From NCBI GenBank assembly GCA_037443945.1, contig JBBINH010000059.1, positions 1 to 17,369 of the forward strand: a stretch of 17,369 nucleotides of DNA. Reading direction: 5' to 3'. Shown here in pieces: positions 5,582-12,834 of the stretch; position 1 is the first letter of the stretch; every line of letters starts with the position of its first letter. The position numbers were made by a program, and so were the translations under genes. Source of the stretch: SSF26 sp037443945. Lineage in GTDB: Bacteria; Chloroflexota; Anaerolineae; J102. The notes under the pieces were generated by a model that saw nothing but the letters and a program-made list of their open reading frames with translations, did no database searches and was not told the DNA's origin.

Positions 5582-8332
5582 TTACAGCCGTTTTTCGACG
5601 TAGATCACCCTGCGTTCGGGCTGTTCGACAAGGGTGAAGTTGAGCTTGCGGCAAATGCGGGCCATGGCCGCGTTTTCGGGGAGGAAGGTGCTGTGCACAC
5701 AGTCGATCCCTTCCTGGCGGGCAATGTCCAGCAGCCGCGTGAGCAGGGCCGTGCCCATACCGCTACCCTGGTATTCATCGCGGACAAGCAGGCCGAAGGT
5801 CGCCTCGTTGCCGACGGCGATTTTGCGGAGGCGTGCCACTCCCAGAAGCTCGCGCGCGCCGGTTGTCGGATCGGTGCGTTCGGCTACCAACGCCATCTGG
5901 CGGTCATAATCGATGAAACAAATCTGGGACAGGCGCTCGTGGGCCACGCGCTCCTCAAAACGCAAGGGTTGCTCGTAGCGCAAGTACACCGTCCTCTCGG
6001 ACAAATGGCGATGAAACTCGACCATCAACGGCTCGTCCTCGGCTCGGATCGGCCGGAAGACCAGCGTCTCTCCCGTGGTCGGAAGGGTCCAGGTGGAAAT
6101 GTAATGGGTGGGATAGGGTCGGATCGCCGGTTTGGGGAGCTGGTCCTCACCCAGCTCGGGGGGATGAAGCACAATGCGGGCGTCCAGGGCCAGCAGGCGT
6201 TCCGGTGAGGCGAGAAGAGGATTGATATCGATTTCGGCGATGAGAGGCTGTTCGACGACCAATTGGCTAAAACGCACCGGGAGTTTCTCCAAGGCGATCG
6301 AATCGATCGGCGGTCTTCCTCGTACCCCGCGCAGGGCGGTCGCAATGCGGGTGCGTTCGATCATCCGGCGCGCCAGCGTCGTCGTCAGCGGCGGCAGTCC
6401 CAGGGCGCTGTCTTTGAAGACCTCCACCAGTTGTCCGCCGGCGCCAAAAAGCAAGACAGGACCGAATTGGGCATCGATGCTGCTGCCCAGGATGAGCTCG
6501 TAGCCTTCCAGTTTGACCATCGGTTGTACCGTCACACCCTGGAAGGCCTCCGGCGGCACGGCGGCGGCAATGGCGGCAAAGGCGGCGCGCACGGCCTCGG
6601 CATCGGGCAGATTGAGCCGTACACCGCCCACATCGGTTTTGTGGGTGACGGTGTATGAGTGGAGCTTGAGCACGACCGGATACCCGATGGCGGCGGCCGC
6701 CGCCACGGCCTCCTCGGCCGTCGTGGCGATACGGGTTTCGACCGTAGGAATGCCGTAGAGGATGAGAATCTGCTTGGACTCGGCTTCGGTGAGGAGCGTG
6801 CGGCCTTGCTCGCGTGCCGTTCTGAGCAGGGTAGTGGCTTCCTGTTGTTTATCGGCATAGCGGGTCGGATCGGTGGAGGCCACAGGCGTTTCGTAGAGGG
6901 CGCGCAAGTTTTCGGCAAATTGCCACATATAGTTGAAGACCTGCGCAGCCGTATCGGGAAAGTCGTAGGTGGGGATGCCGGCGCGATTGAGAATGAGTTC
7001 CCCTTCGGCCACTTTGTCACCACCCATCCAGCTTGCCAACAGGGGCTTGGGTTCGTGATCGGCGCGCATCAGGCGGGCATAGCCCACAAGCTGTCGCGCC
7101 GTTTCGGTGGGATCGGTCATGGCCTGGGGGGTGAGGATGACCAGCAGGCCGTCGGTATGGGGATCGCGGGCCAGGATATCGAGGGCCTTTGTATAGCGTT
7201 GGGGATCGGCATCGCCCAGGACATCCACCGGGTTGTTATGGCTCCAGGCGGCAGGTAGAAACGCATCGAGCGCAGCGATGGTTTCGGGTCCGAGTTCGGC
7301 CAACTCGCCGCCCCCGCGGATCAGGGCATCGGTGGCCAGCACGCCCGGGCCGCCGGCATTGGTCAGCAGCGTTAGTCGTCTGCCTTTTGGTCGCGGCTGC
7401 TTGGCCAGGACTTCGGCCATATCGAACAATTCGGCGATGGTATCGACGCGTAATACGCCCACGCGCCGAAAGGCGGCATCGAGCACGGCATCGCTGCCGG
7501 CCAGGGAACCGGTATGCGAGGCGGCCGCCTTGGCCGCTGCGGCCGTACGGCCGGCCTTGATGACGATGATGGGCTTGTGCAAGGCCACTTCGCGCGCGGC
7601 CGAGAGGAAGGTGCGCGCATTGCCCACCGTTTCCATGTAAATCACGATGGCGTGGGTCTCCGGATCATCGCCGAGATAGGCGATCAGGTCGCCCCACCCT
7701 ACATCGAGCATCGAGCCGATGGAGACAAAATGGCTGAACCCGACATGTTCGCGATAGCTCCAATCGAGCACGGCCGTGCATAACGCGCCGCTCTGGCTGA
7801 TGAAGGCGATGTGACCGCGATCGGCCATGCTGGCGGCAAAGGTGGCATTCAAGCCCGTGACCGGACTCATCACGCCCAGACAGTTGGGGCCGATGATGCG
7901 CATACGTCCTCGGCGGGCCTGGGCCAGGATTTCCTCTTCCAGACGAGCCCCTTCCGGGCCGGTCTCTTTGAAGCCGGCCGAGATGATGATGGCGCCCGGC
8001 ACACCGGCCTCCACGCATTCGCCGATGATGCCGGGCACGGTGGCTGCCGGGGTGACGATGATGGCCAGATCGACCGGATCGGGCACCTCGGTGATGCTGG
8101 GATAGGTCTTGATGCCCAGGATGTTGGGCCGCTTGGGGTTGATGGGGAAGATGGTGCCGCCGAAGGGATTGCTCAGCAGATTCCACAGAATGGTGCGGCC
8201 CACGCGGCCCTCCCGCTCGGTAGCACCGATAAGGGCCACGGTGCGGGGCGCAAAAATCGCATCCAAGAGATTGCGCTCTTTGCGCAAAAAATCGCCGGTA
8301 ATACCGGAAATATAATCAGATTGCATGTTCAT
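5582..8332 (-). CDS. Acyl-CoA synthetase (ADP-forming) fused to a GNAT acetyltransferase
   Basis: A 916-residue fusion of the Pat/YfiQ-type architecture. Order: CoA-binding Rossmann domain (about 24-155, with VALIGAT and RIIGPNCLGV), succinyl-CoA-ligase-like domain (about 160-310) with SHTGSLAGS at 272-280 and the expected phosphorylated His273, a third ligase domain to about 480, an ATP-grasp domain (about 510-730, with VVLKLHS, HKTDVGGV and EIDINPL), and a GNAT domain (about 757-916) with the acetyl-CoA motif QGSGMG at 855-860. ADP-forming synthetases interconvert acyl-CoA, ADP and phosphate with acid, ATP and CoA. Fused GNAT domains are known to acetylate lysines, including on acetyl-CoA synthetase. 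Because His273 and the ATP-grasp motifs are kept, the ligase half may be active rather than only regulatory. No clear Shine-Dalgarno is seen; ATG at 8326 is an alternative start. CBS paralogs flank it on both sides. Confidence 0.9.
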   Translation of the reverse strand: MNMQSDYISGITGDFLRKERNLLDAIFAPRTVALIGATEREGRVGRTILWNLLSNPFGGTIFPINPKRPNILGIKTYPSITEVPDPVDLAIIVTPAATVPGIIGECVEAGVPGAIIISAGFKETGPEGARLEEEILAQARRGRMRIIGPNCLGVMSPVTGLNATFAASMADRGHIAFISQSGALCTAVLDWSYREHVGFSHFVSIGSMLDVGWGDLIAYLGDDPETHAIVIYMETVGNARTFLSAAREVALHKPIIVIKAGRTAAAAKAAASHTGSLAGSDAVLDAAFRRVGVLRVDTIAELFDMAEVLAKQPRPKGRRLTLLTNAGGPGVLATDALIRGGGELAELGPETIAALDAFLPAAWSHNNPVDVLGDADPQRYTKALDILARDPHTDGLLVILTPQAMTDPTETARQLVGYARLMRADHEPKPLLASWMGGDKVAEGELILNRAGIPTYDFPDTAAQVFNYMWQFAENLRALYETPVASTDPTRYADKQQEATTLLRTAREQGRTLLTEAESKQILILYGIPTVETRIATTAEEAVAAAAAIGYPVVLKLHSYTVTHKTDVGGVRLNLPDAEAVRAAFAAIAAAVPPEAFQGVTVQPMVKLEGYELILGSSIDAQFGPVLLFGAGGQLVEVFKDSALGLPPLTTTLARRMIERTRIATALRGVRGRPPIDSIALEKLPVRFSQLVVEQPLIAEIDINPLLASPERLLALDARIVLHPPELGEDQLPKPAIRPYPTHYISTWTLPTTGETLVFRPIRAEDEPLMVEFHRHLSERTVYLRYEQPLRFEERVAHERLSQICFIDYDRQMALVAERTDPTTGARELLGVARLRKIAVGNEATFGLLVRDEYQGSGMGTALLTRLLDIARQEGIDCVHSTFLPENAAMARICRKLNFTLVEQPERRVIYVEKRL

Positions 8333-8530
8333 AGGATTTCAAGAAATTTTGGCAAACAACAAGATACCGGGTACATGCCAGTGGCCGAACCCGATATAGT
8401 GTCCCATTATTTGCTTTGGCACGCAAGTTAGCCCGACGAGATGACCGCAGCGCCATAAGGCCTTGGGATCAGGGCTTGGGCTGCGTCCGCACCATGCCGG
8501 TCAGAATGCGAATACCGTGGGGCTCACTGC

Positions 8531-8560
8531 GGGCAGGCAAGCACACAGGCTTGCCTGCCC
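8531..8560 (-). terminator. 12-bp hairpin after CBS paralog 2
   Basis: Arms gggcaggcaagc (8531-8542) and gcttgcctgccc (8549-8560) pair perfectly around a six-base loop. On the minus strand it starts 15 bases after the CBS stop at 8576 and precedes the next gene's start by about 200 bases. No U tract follows. It most likely marks the end of the sulfur cluster transcript, or is a 3'-end stabilising stem. Confidence 0.5.
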
Positions 8561-8575
8561 ACTGCGCTCTGCGCT

Positions 8576-9007
8576 TTAGGCCTCCTGGGTATCCCATTCG
8601 CGCACAATGAGCCGGAAGATATCCGATTCGGTGATAATCCCCACCAGCGCTCCGGCTTCGTCCACAACGGGTAGCCCGCTGATTTTGTGCTTCAGCATCA
8701 ACTGCGCCGCTTCGCCGATGGTAGCATCGGGGGCGATGGTGATGGGGTTGGGTGTCATGATTTCTTCCACCCGCAGCCGCGCGAGCAGATAGTTCAGCTC
8801 CCAGATGCTCAGCGAAGTCGCTTCCGAGGGTTCGGCCCCGCGAATATCGCCTCGGGTGATGATGCCGACGAGTTTGCCGTCTTTGACGACCGGTAAGCGT
8901 CGGATCTTGTGTTCGGTCATCAGACGGTGAGCTTCGGGTAGCGTGCTCTCCGGGCTGACCGTAATGACGTTTTTGCTCATCCAGTCCCGTACGAGGGCTC
9001 TGCGCAT
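8576..9007 (-). CDS. Two-CBS-domain protein (paralog 2)
   Basis: A 143-residue protein consisting of one CBS pair: CBS1 about 7-57 (WMSKNVITVSP, RRLPVVKDG, LVGIITRGDI) and CBS2 about 81-138 (IMTPNPITI, SGLPVVDEAG, LVGIITESDIF). The linker carries SIWELNYLLA, as in the paralog at 4973-5440, and the tail after CBS2 is shorter by 12 residues. The expected role is binding of adenosine nucleotides or SAM and control of a partner protein. It starts 50 bases after the DsrE-like gene on the same strand with no hairpin between, so it is probably the last gene of the sulfur cluster. GGAG is found 5 bases before the ATG within AAGGAGAGCCT. The nearby acyl-CoA synthetase fusion is another possible partner. 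Confidence 0.9.
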   Translation of the reverse strand: MRRALVRDWMSKNVITVSPESTLPEAHRLMTEHKIRRLPVVKDGKLVGIITRGDIRGAEPSEATSLSIWELNYLLARLRVEEIMTPNPITIAPDATIGEAAQLMLKHKISGLPVVDEAGALVGIITESDIFRLIVREWDTQEA

Positions 9008-9057
9008 AGGCTCTCCTTCTTGGTAGCGGAGCGAGAGGGTGAGGATAGGACAAACGG

Positions 9058-9567
9058 CTAGATGAAGATAATCTGGGCGCCTTCGGTCATGTCGATGAAA
9101 TCGCTGGCGGTGACGATGTCAAGCACACCGTCCACAAAATCCTCTTTCTTCAGGCCCATCATGTCGACGGTCATCTTGCAGGCATACAGCCTGGCGCCGC
9201 CGTCCACCAGCATCTGCAGGTACTCGCGGACCGACGGCACTTCCAGTTGTTTCATTTTCTCCTTCATGAGCTTGGTCGCTACGGCCGTCATGCCCGGCAG
9301 AACGCCGACCAGATTGGGGATGCCTAGGTTGTCGCTGGGGATGCCCATCAGGCTCATCTTCATGCTGGGATTGGCCACAGGCGCCAGCTCAAGATGGTCC
9401 ACACGGCTCTTGCGGATCAGGTCGAGCCCCCAGAAGGTGAAGAAGATGGTCACATCCACCCCGTTGCCGAGAGCCGCCCAGCCCATGACCAAGGCCGGAT
9501 AGGCCATATCGAGGGTGCCTTTGGAACAAATAAAGGCTATATGGCGATTGCCGTTGGGTGCACTCAT
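9058..9567 (-). CDS. DsrE/DsrF/DrsH-like sulfur-relay protein
   Basis: A 169-residue cytoplasmic protein of the DsrE_2 type. It opens with a beta strand and AFICSKGTLD (Cys14), followed by the ALVMGWAALGNGVDVTIFFTFWG segment typical of the family. The conserved ACKMTVDMMG motif holds Cys130, the likely persulfide carrier. The middle has the PGMTAVATKLMKEKMKQLEVPS segment seen in DrsE_2 proteins. DsrE-superfamily proteins move sulfane sulfur between carriers such as rhodanese, TusA and DsrC/TusE. The gene directly upstream encodes a TusE/DsrC-like protein and the SQR-like gene is three genes upstream, which fits such a relay. AAGGAG lies 8 bases before the ATG. No partner TusA or rhodanese is in the window. 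The family is sure; substrate and direction of sulfur flow are inferred. Confidence 0.9.
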   Translation of the reverse strand: MSAPNGNRHIAFICSKGTLDMAYPALVMGWAALGNGVDVTIFFTFWGLDLIRKSRVDHLELAPVANPSMKMSLMGIPSDNLGIPNLVGVLPGMTAVATKLMKEKMKQLEVPSVREYLQMLVDGGARLYACKMTVDMMGLKKEDFVDGVLDIVTASDFIDMTEGAQIIFI

Positions 9568-9598
9568 TGTACTGACTCCTTAGCAAATCGAGAAATGG

Positions 9599-9626
9599 GA
9601 GCCGGACTGCGTATCCGGTCCGGCTC
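9599..9626 (-). repeat. Intercistronic hairpin between the TusE-like and DsrE-like genes
   Basis: Arms gagccggac (9599-9607) and gtccggctc (9618-9626) are perfect 9-bp complements around a 10-base loop. On the minus strand the hairpin begins 6 bases after the TusE-like stop and ends 31 bases before the DsrE-like start. There is only a weak T-containing tail (CCATTTCTCG), so it is more likely a processing or mRNA-stabilising stem, or a partial terminator, than a full stop. Confidence 0.5.
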
Positions 9627-9632
9627 ACCGGC

Positions 9633-9950
9633 TCAGACGCAGCCTTCCGGCTTGCCCAGACCGGCAATTTTGGCGACCTTCTTGGCAGGGCCTTTGGGGA
9701 AAAGGGCGAAGAGCTCTTTGGTCGAGACCCCGGCCATGGTGCTGATGCGGCGCAGCGTGGGGGCTTTGCCGGTGGTGCCGGCATCTTGACGGCAAAATTC
9801 GATGATCTTCCAGTGGGCCGGGGTCAGTTCGGGGATGCCTTCTTCTTTGGCGAGTTCAACGGCGATATCTCGATTCCACTCAGAAGGATCGGTCAGGAAG
9901 CCTTCTTCGTTGACATGAACGATTTTACCGGCGATTTCACGAGTAGCCAT
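9633..9950 (-). CDS. TusE/DsrC-like sulfur-carrier protein
   Basis: A 105-residue protein, the normal DsrC/TusE length. Family marks: GFLTDPSEWNRDIA near residue 17, EGIPELTPAHWKIIEFCR at 37-54, and a C-terminal arm ending KIAGLGKPEGCV. Cys104, the penultimate residue, is the universal CysA that carries persulfide. In true DsrC a second cysteine (CysB) lies 11 residues earlier; here that position is Ala93. It therefore belongs to the one-cysteine, TusE-like group, not the dissimilatory sulfite reductase trisulfide cycle. Cys53 is an extra, non-arm cysteine. It sits between a DUF1641 gene and a DsrE-like gene in an SQR cluster, suggesting sulfur-carrier duty rather than tRNA thiolation alone; no tusA, tusBCD or mnmA is present. 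AAGGAG lies 8 bases before the ATG. Confidence 0.9.
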   Translation of the reverse strand: MATREIAGKIVHVNEEGFLTDPSEWNRDIAVELAKEEGIPELTPAHWKIIEFCRQDAGTTGKAPTLRRISTMAGVSTKELFALFPKGPAKKVAKIAGLGKPEGCV

Positions 9951-10000
9951 GGTTTTTACTCCTTGTGCAGAGATAAGGGTTATCTTGGGTGGAAAAATGC

Positions 10001-10699
10001 TTACGCTTTACCGTTCCCATCGGCAGGGACGCGTTCGCCGACGGTCTTGAACAATTGCAGGGTCAGACCCAGACCACGACGGACCTGGGGGTCCATGAGC
10101 TGGCGCAGCAGGCCCAGGAACGAGGTGGGGACCTCTTGCGGTTGATACTCGGCCTGGCGTACCGATTGGGCCAGGTTCTGGACCATGGTCATGATCTCGG
10201 GCTGGGTCATTTCTTTGATGGCCGTGAGGATGGTGACGACGTTATCGGCCAGCAAGCGCACGTCCTCAGGTCCGAAGGCGGCGACGACGTTGTCACCGAT
10301 ATAGCGCGCTTCGCGGAGGAAGGCGAAGTAGCCGCGGCGGTCCAGGTCGTCGAGAAACTGCACGGCGGCGATAACGGCCTCGTTCGTGATGGGCGTCAGG
10401 TCGCGGAGGAGATCCTGCAGGCTTTCGAGTTGATCGAGCAGGTTCTCGAAGGTGCGGACGTTGCGCGCCAGCCGCTTGAGCAGGTGGAGCAAGTCTTCGA
10501 GCTGGAAATCGGATTCGATCTCGGCCAGTTGTTCGACCGTGGCCAGGTAAAGGTCGTTGACCACAGGCGTGAGATCGGCCTTGAGCTCATCCCATTCGCG
10601 CTGACGGCGGCGGTGCTCGGCGATATAGTCGCTCAGCTCTTGCATCTGGTGCGTCAGCGTGTCCAGTTTCTGGTTGAGTTCGAGCAATGCCTGTTCCAT
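10001..10699 (-). CDS. DUF1641 domain protein
   Basis: A 232-residue protein, soluble by appearance. ATG at 10699 is preferred over a longer frame because GAGG lies 7 bases upstream, the protein begins with a coiled-coil-like segment (about residues 1-40, MEQALLELNQKL and on) and the upstream part of the frame overlaps the SQR-like gene. The DUF1641 signature falls at about residues 140-185 (AFGPEDVRLLADNVVTIL, then MTQPEIMTMVQNL), followed by a short helix with LLRQLMDPQVRRGLGL near 197-212. The biochemical role is unknown, but the family is commonly encoded next to SQR-like FAD oxidoreductases; here the gap is 13 bases, so co-translation with the SQR-like protein is likely. It may act as a partner or membrane adaptor subunit, which is inference. 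No cysteines are present. Confidence 0.85.
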   Translation of the reverse strand: MEQALLELNQKLDTLTHQMQELSDYIAEHRRRQREWDELKADLTPVVNDLYLATVEQLAEIESDFQLEDLLHLLKRLARNVRTFENLLDQLESLQDLLRDLTPITNEAVIAAVQFLDDLDRRGYFAFLREARYIGDNVVAAFGPEDVRLLADNVVTILTAIKEMTQPEIMTMVQNLAQSVRQAEYQPQEVPTSFLGLLRQLMDPQVRRGLGLTLQLFKTVGERVPADGNGKA

Positions 10700-10712
10700 G
10701 GCCAAACCTCGT

Positions 10713-11942
10713 TCAATTCCACTTGCCGGCCATTTGCATCTGCGCCGTAATGGGGAGCGGCTTGCCTTTGAGCAGGATGTTCCAGTACATCCAGCGGAAG
10801 AGCATCTTGCCCCAGTGATTGGCGCGCGATTCCTGCAGCAGCGAGAACGGCCCAATGCCGGGCAACGGGAATTTGCCGGGCAAAGGCTCGACATCGTAGT
10901 TGAAGTCGATGAGGAAACCCTTGCCGAAACCCGACTCGATGTAGCAATTGGCATGGCCGTCGAAGGTCGGTTTCAGCTCCAGGCCGTCGATATAGCGCAG
11001 GAAGTTTTCGATGAAGACATCGGCCTGAAAATGGGCTACCGAACCGGCTTTGGAGGCAGGCAGATCGGCAGCATCGCCGAGGACGAAGATGTTGTCGTAG
11101 TGGAGGGCCTTCAGGGTGTGTTTATCCGTGGGGACGAAGTTGAGTTCGTTGCCCATGCCCGAACGGGCGATCACGGCATCCCCCATGTTGACCGGAATGC
11201 TCACAAGCAAGTCGTACTCGATCTCGGTGCCGTCATAGCCGATGATTTTCTTGGCATCCGGGTCCACTTCCATAATGGTGAACTCGGGCACCACCTGAAT
11301 GCGCTTTTCTTTTTTTATGCTGCCCAGAATGGCGGAAGCGCGCGGGCGGGTGAACGCTCCCGGCAACGGCGTCGCCAGGATGAGTTCCACGCGATCGCGC
11401 AGGCCCATTTCGTGAAAATACCAGTCGGCCAGGAAGAGGAACTCCAGAGGCGCCACCGGGCACTTGATAGGCATTTCGGCCACATTGAGCACCAACCGAC
11501 CTCCTTCCCAAGTGCGCAGCCGCTTTTGCAGGGCGCAGGCGCCGTCGACGGTGTAGAAATCGAAGATGCTGCGGCGCCATTCGTGTTCCATCAGCCCCGG
11601 CGTTTCTTCGGGGGCAATGCGGGCGCCGGTGGCGATGATCAGATAGTCATAGCCGAGGACGCGTCCGTTTTTGAGCGTTACCCGATTGCGCTCGGGTTCG
11701 ATAAGCTCGATCTCGGCGATGATGGTCTCGACGCGGCGAGGCAGGTAATCGCGACGGGGCCGTTGGACATCCTTACGGCTGTAAATGCCGAAGGGGATGA
11801 ACAGGAAGCCAGGCTGATAGTAGTGGGTTTCCGATTGATCGACGACGGTGATGTGCCAGTCGCCGTTGCCCAGCTCATGGGCCAGACGATTAGCGACGAT
11901 GGTACCGGCCGTGCCGGCACCGAGGATGAGGATCTTTTTCAT
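10713..11942 (-). CDS. sqr: Sulfide:quinone oxidoreductase-like FAD protein
   Basis: A 409-residue flavoprotein of the SQR/FCC family, which oxidises sulfide to polysulfide or sulfane sulfur and reduces quinone at the membrane surface. FAD-binding ILGAGTAGTIVANRL lies at 6-20, then VVDQSETHYYQPGFLF at 33-48, LIIATGAR at 101-108, and NIFVLGDAADLPASKAG at 284-300. Three cysteines, Cys136, Cys161 (IKCPVAPLEF) and Cys333, are spaced broadly as the three redox cysteines of known SQRs. Cys161 and Cys333 fit best as the redox pair; the exact subtype I cannot assign. The C-terminal helices (about 365-395, aromatic-rich) suit monotopic membrane attachment. ATG at 11942 is chosen over one 7 codons upstream because AGGAG lies 8 bases before it and the Rossmann motif starts immediately. 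A related NADH or thiol oxidoreductase is the alternative. Confidence 0.85.
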   Translation of the reverse strand: MKKILILGAGTAGTIVANRLAHELGNGDWHITVVDQSETHYYQPGFLFIPFGIYSRKDVQRPRRDYLPRRVETIIAEIELIEPERNRVTLKNGRVLGYDYLIIATGARIAPEETPGLMEHEWRRSIFDFYTVDGACALQKRLRTWEGGRLVLNVAEMPIKCPVAPLEFLFLADWYFHEMGLRDRVELILATPLPGAFTRPRASAILGSIKKEKRIQVVPEFTIMEVDPDAKKIIGYDGTEIEYDLLVSIPVNMGDAVIARSGMGNELNFVPTDKHTLKALHYDNIFVLGDAADLPASKAGSVAHFQADVFIENFLRYIDGLELKPTFDGHANCYIESGFGKGFLIDFNYDVEPLPGKFPLPGIGPFSLLQESRANHWGKMLFRWMYWNILLKGKPLPITAQMQMAGKWN

Positions 11943-11950
11943 CGGATAGA

Positions 11951-11982
11951 CTCCTAAAAACAAAGATAAAACAAATTAGGAG
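11951..11982 (-). promoter_or_regulatory. Inverted repeat that could hide the SQR ribosome-binding site
   Basis: On the minus strand, CTCCTAA (11982-11976) is followed after 18 T-rich bases by TTAGGAG (11957-11951). The second arm contains the AGGAG ribosome-binding site of the SQR-like gene, so a 7-bp RNA stem would cover it. The element fills most of the 52-base gap between the regulator and the SQR-like gene. Alternatively it is a DNA operator. Confidence 0.45.
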
Positions 11983-11994
11983 AAAACGAGGTTT

Positions 11995-12792
11995 TTAGTC
12001 GATTTTGGTCATTTCGGCTATAAGTTGTAAACGCTCAAAAAGTGTCATAAGCTCGTTGATAATATGAGCAAAAACATCGGCGATACGCTGCACATAGGCC
12101 AAGATCCGAGCTTGTTCCTGAGGATGCAGATAATGGACCTCGTGCAGATGTTGTTCGATGACCGAGCGTTCGAGCGGCAGGGTTTCGGTCCAGCGTGTGA
12201 TTTCGGCGGGCGAGGGTGGCCATGTCGGCGGCGCAATACCGCCTATCACCACCATGGCCTCAATGCTGTCGCCGATGCGGATGAGTCCGCGTGTGCACAA
12301 TAACCCCAACAATCCGGGTTGAAAACGAGGGGTCAGGGCGGGGTCGCGAGCGATGGCGGCCCACGTCTTGAGACAATGCGGATATAGCTCGGGGTGGCCG
12401 GCGATAGCCAGGTACAACCCGCAGGGATTGCTGGGTTGGGTTAGAGGCCGGCCGTCCCGATCGGTGAGCACCATCATGGCGCCCAGCAACTCGGCAAAGC
12501 TGTCCTGAATGAGTTGGATGCACTCCAGGGGCAGGATGTGGCGCCAATCGAGGGTCGAGGAGGTTTTGGGCAGAGGCGTGTCGTTTGCGTGTCTGCCGCT
12601 GCCCTGCATTTCCAGCCAGGCTTCGATCTGGGCACGTGCGAAGCGCCATTGCCTGCCGACTTTCACACCGGGCAGTCGACCGGCTTCGGCCATGCGGTAA
12701 ATCGTGGTGCGGTCGACCCGGAGGAGATCCTGGAGTTGGCGGGTGGTGAGGAATTCCGTCATGGCAGGGGAGGGGAGGACTTGTGCAATCAT
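11995..12792 (-). CDS. HTH (excisionase-type) regulator with PocR-like sensory domain
   Basis: A 265-residue protein. Residues 15-61 form a MerR/excisionase-type winged HTH (LTTRQLQDLLRVDRTTIYRM, then GVKVGRQWRFARAQIEAWL). Residues about 85-190 match the PocR ligand-binding domain: LIQDSFAELLGAMMVLTDRDG, then QPSNPCGLYL with Cys124, Cys140, and LLCTRG with Cys166, the usual three-cysteine pattern. The C-terminus (about 205-265) is helical and may form a coiled coil. PocR domains sense small molecules; the ligand here is unknown, though the SQR-like gene 52 bases downstream suggests a sulfur species. ATG at 12792 has GGAG 13 bases upstream, which is far; ATG at 12762 (residue 11) is a real alternative but has no Shine-Dalgarno. 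No histidine-kinase or response-regulator domain is present, so it looks like a one-component regulator. Confidence 0.8.
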   Translation of the reverse strand: MIAQVLPSPAMTEFLTTRQLQDLLRVDRTTIYRMAEAGRLPGVKVGRQWRFARAQIEAWLEMQGSGRHANDTPLPKTSSTLDWRHILPLECIQLIQDSFAELLGAMMVLTDRDGRPLTQPSNPCGLYLAIAGHPELYPHCLKTWAAIARDPALTPRFQPGLLGLLCTRGLIRIGDSIEAMVVIGGIAPPTWPPSPAEITRWTETLPLERSVIEQHLHEVHYLHPQEQARILAYVQRIADVFAHIINELMTLFERLQLIAEMTKID

Positions 12793-12834
12793 TCACATGT
12801 ATCAGCTCCAGTTTAGCCCTCGCGATGGCTGCGG

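Noticed and set aside
8333..8530. Promoter for the acyl-CoA synthetase fusion gene
   Set aside because: A TTGCGT and a TATATC are present on the minus strand, but their spacing is about 22 bases; no acceptable pair was found.
10659..11957. 432-codon plus-strand frame
   Set aside because: It is antisense to the SQR-like gene over nearly its whole length; the SQR motifs and ribosome-binding site decide for the minus strand.
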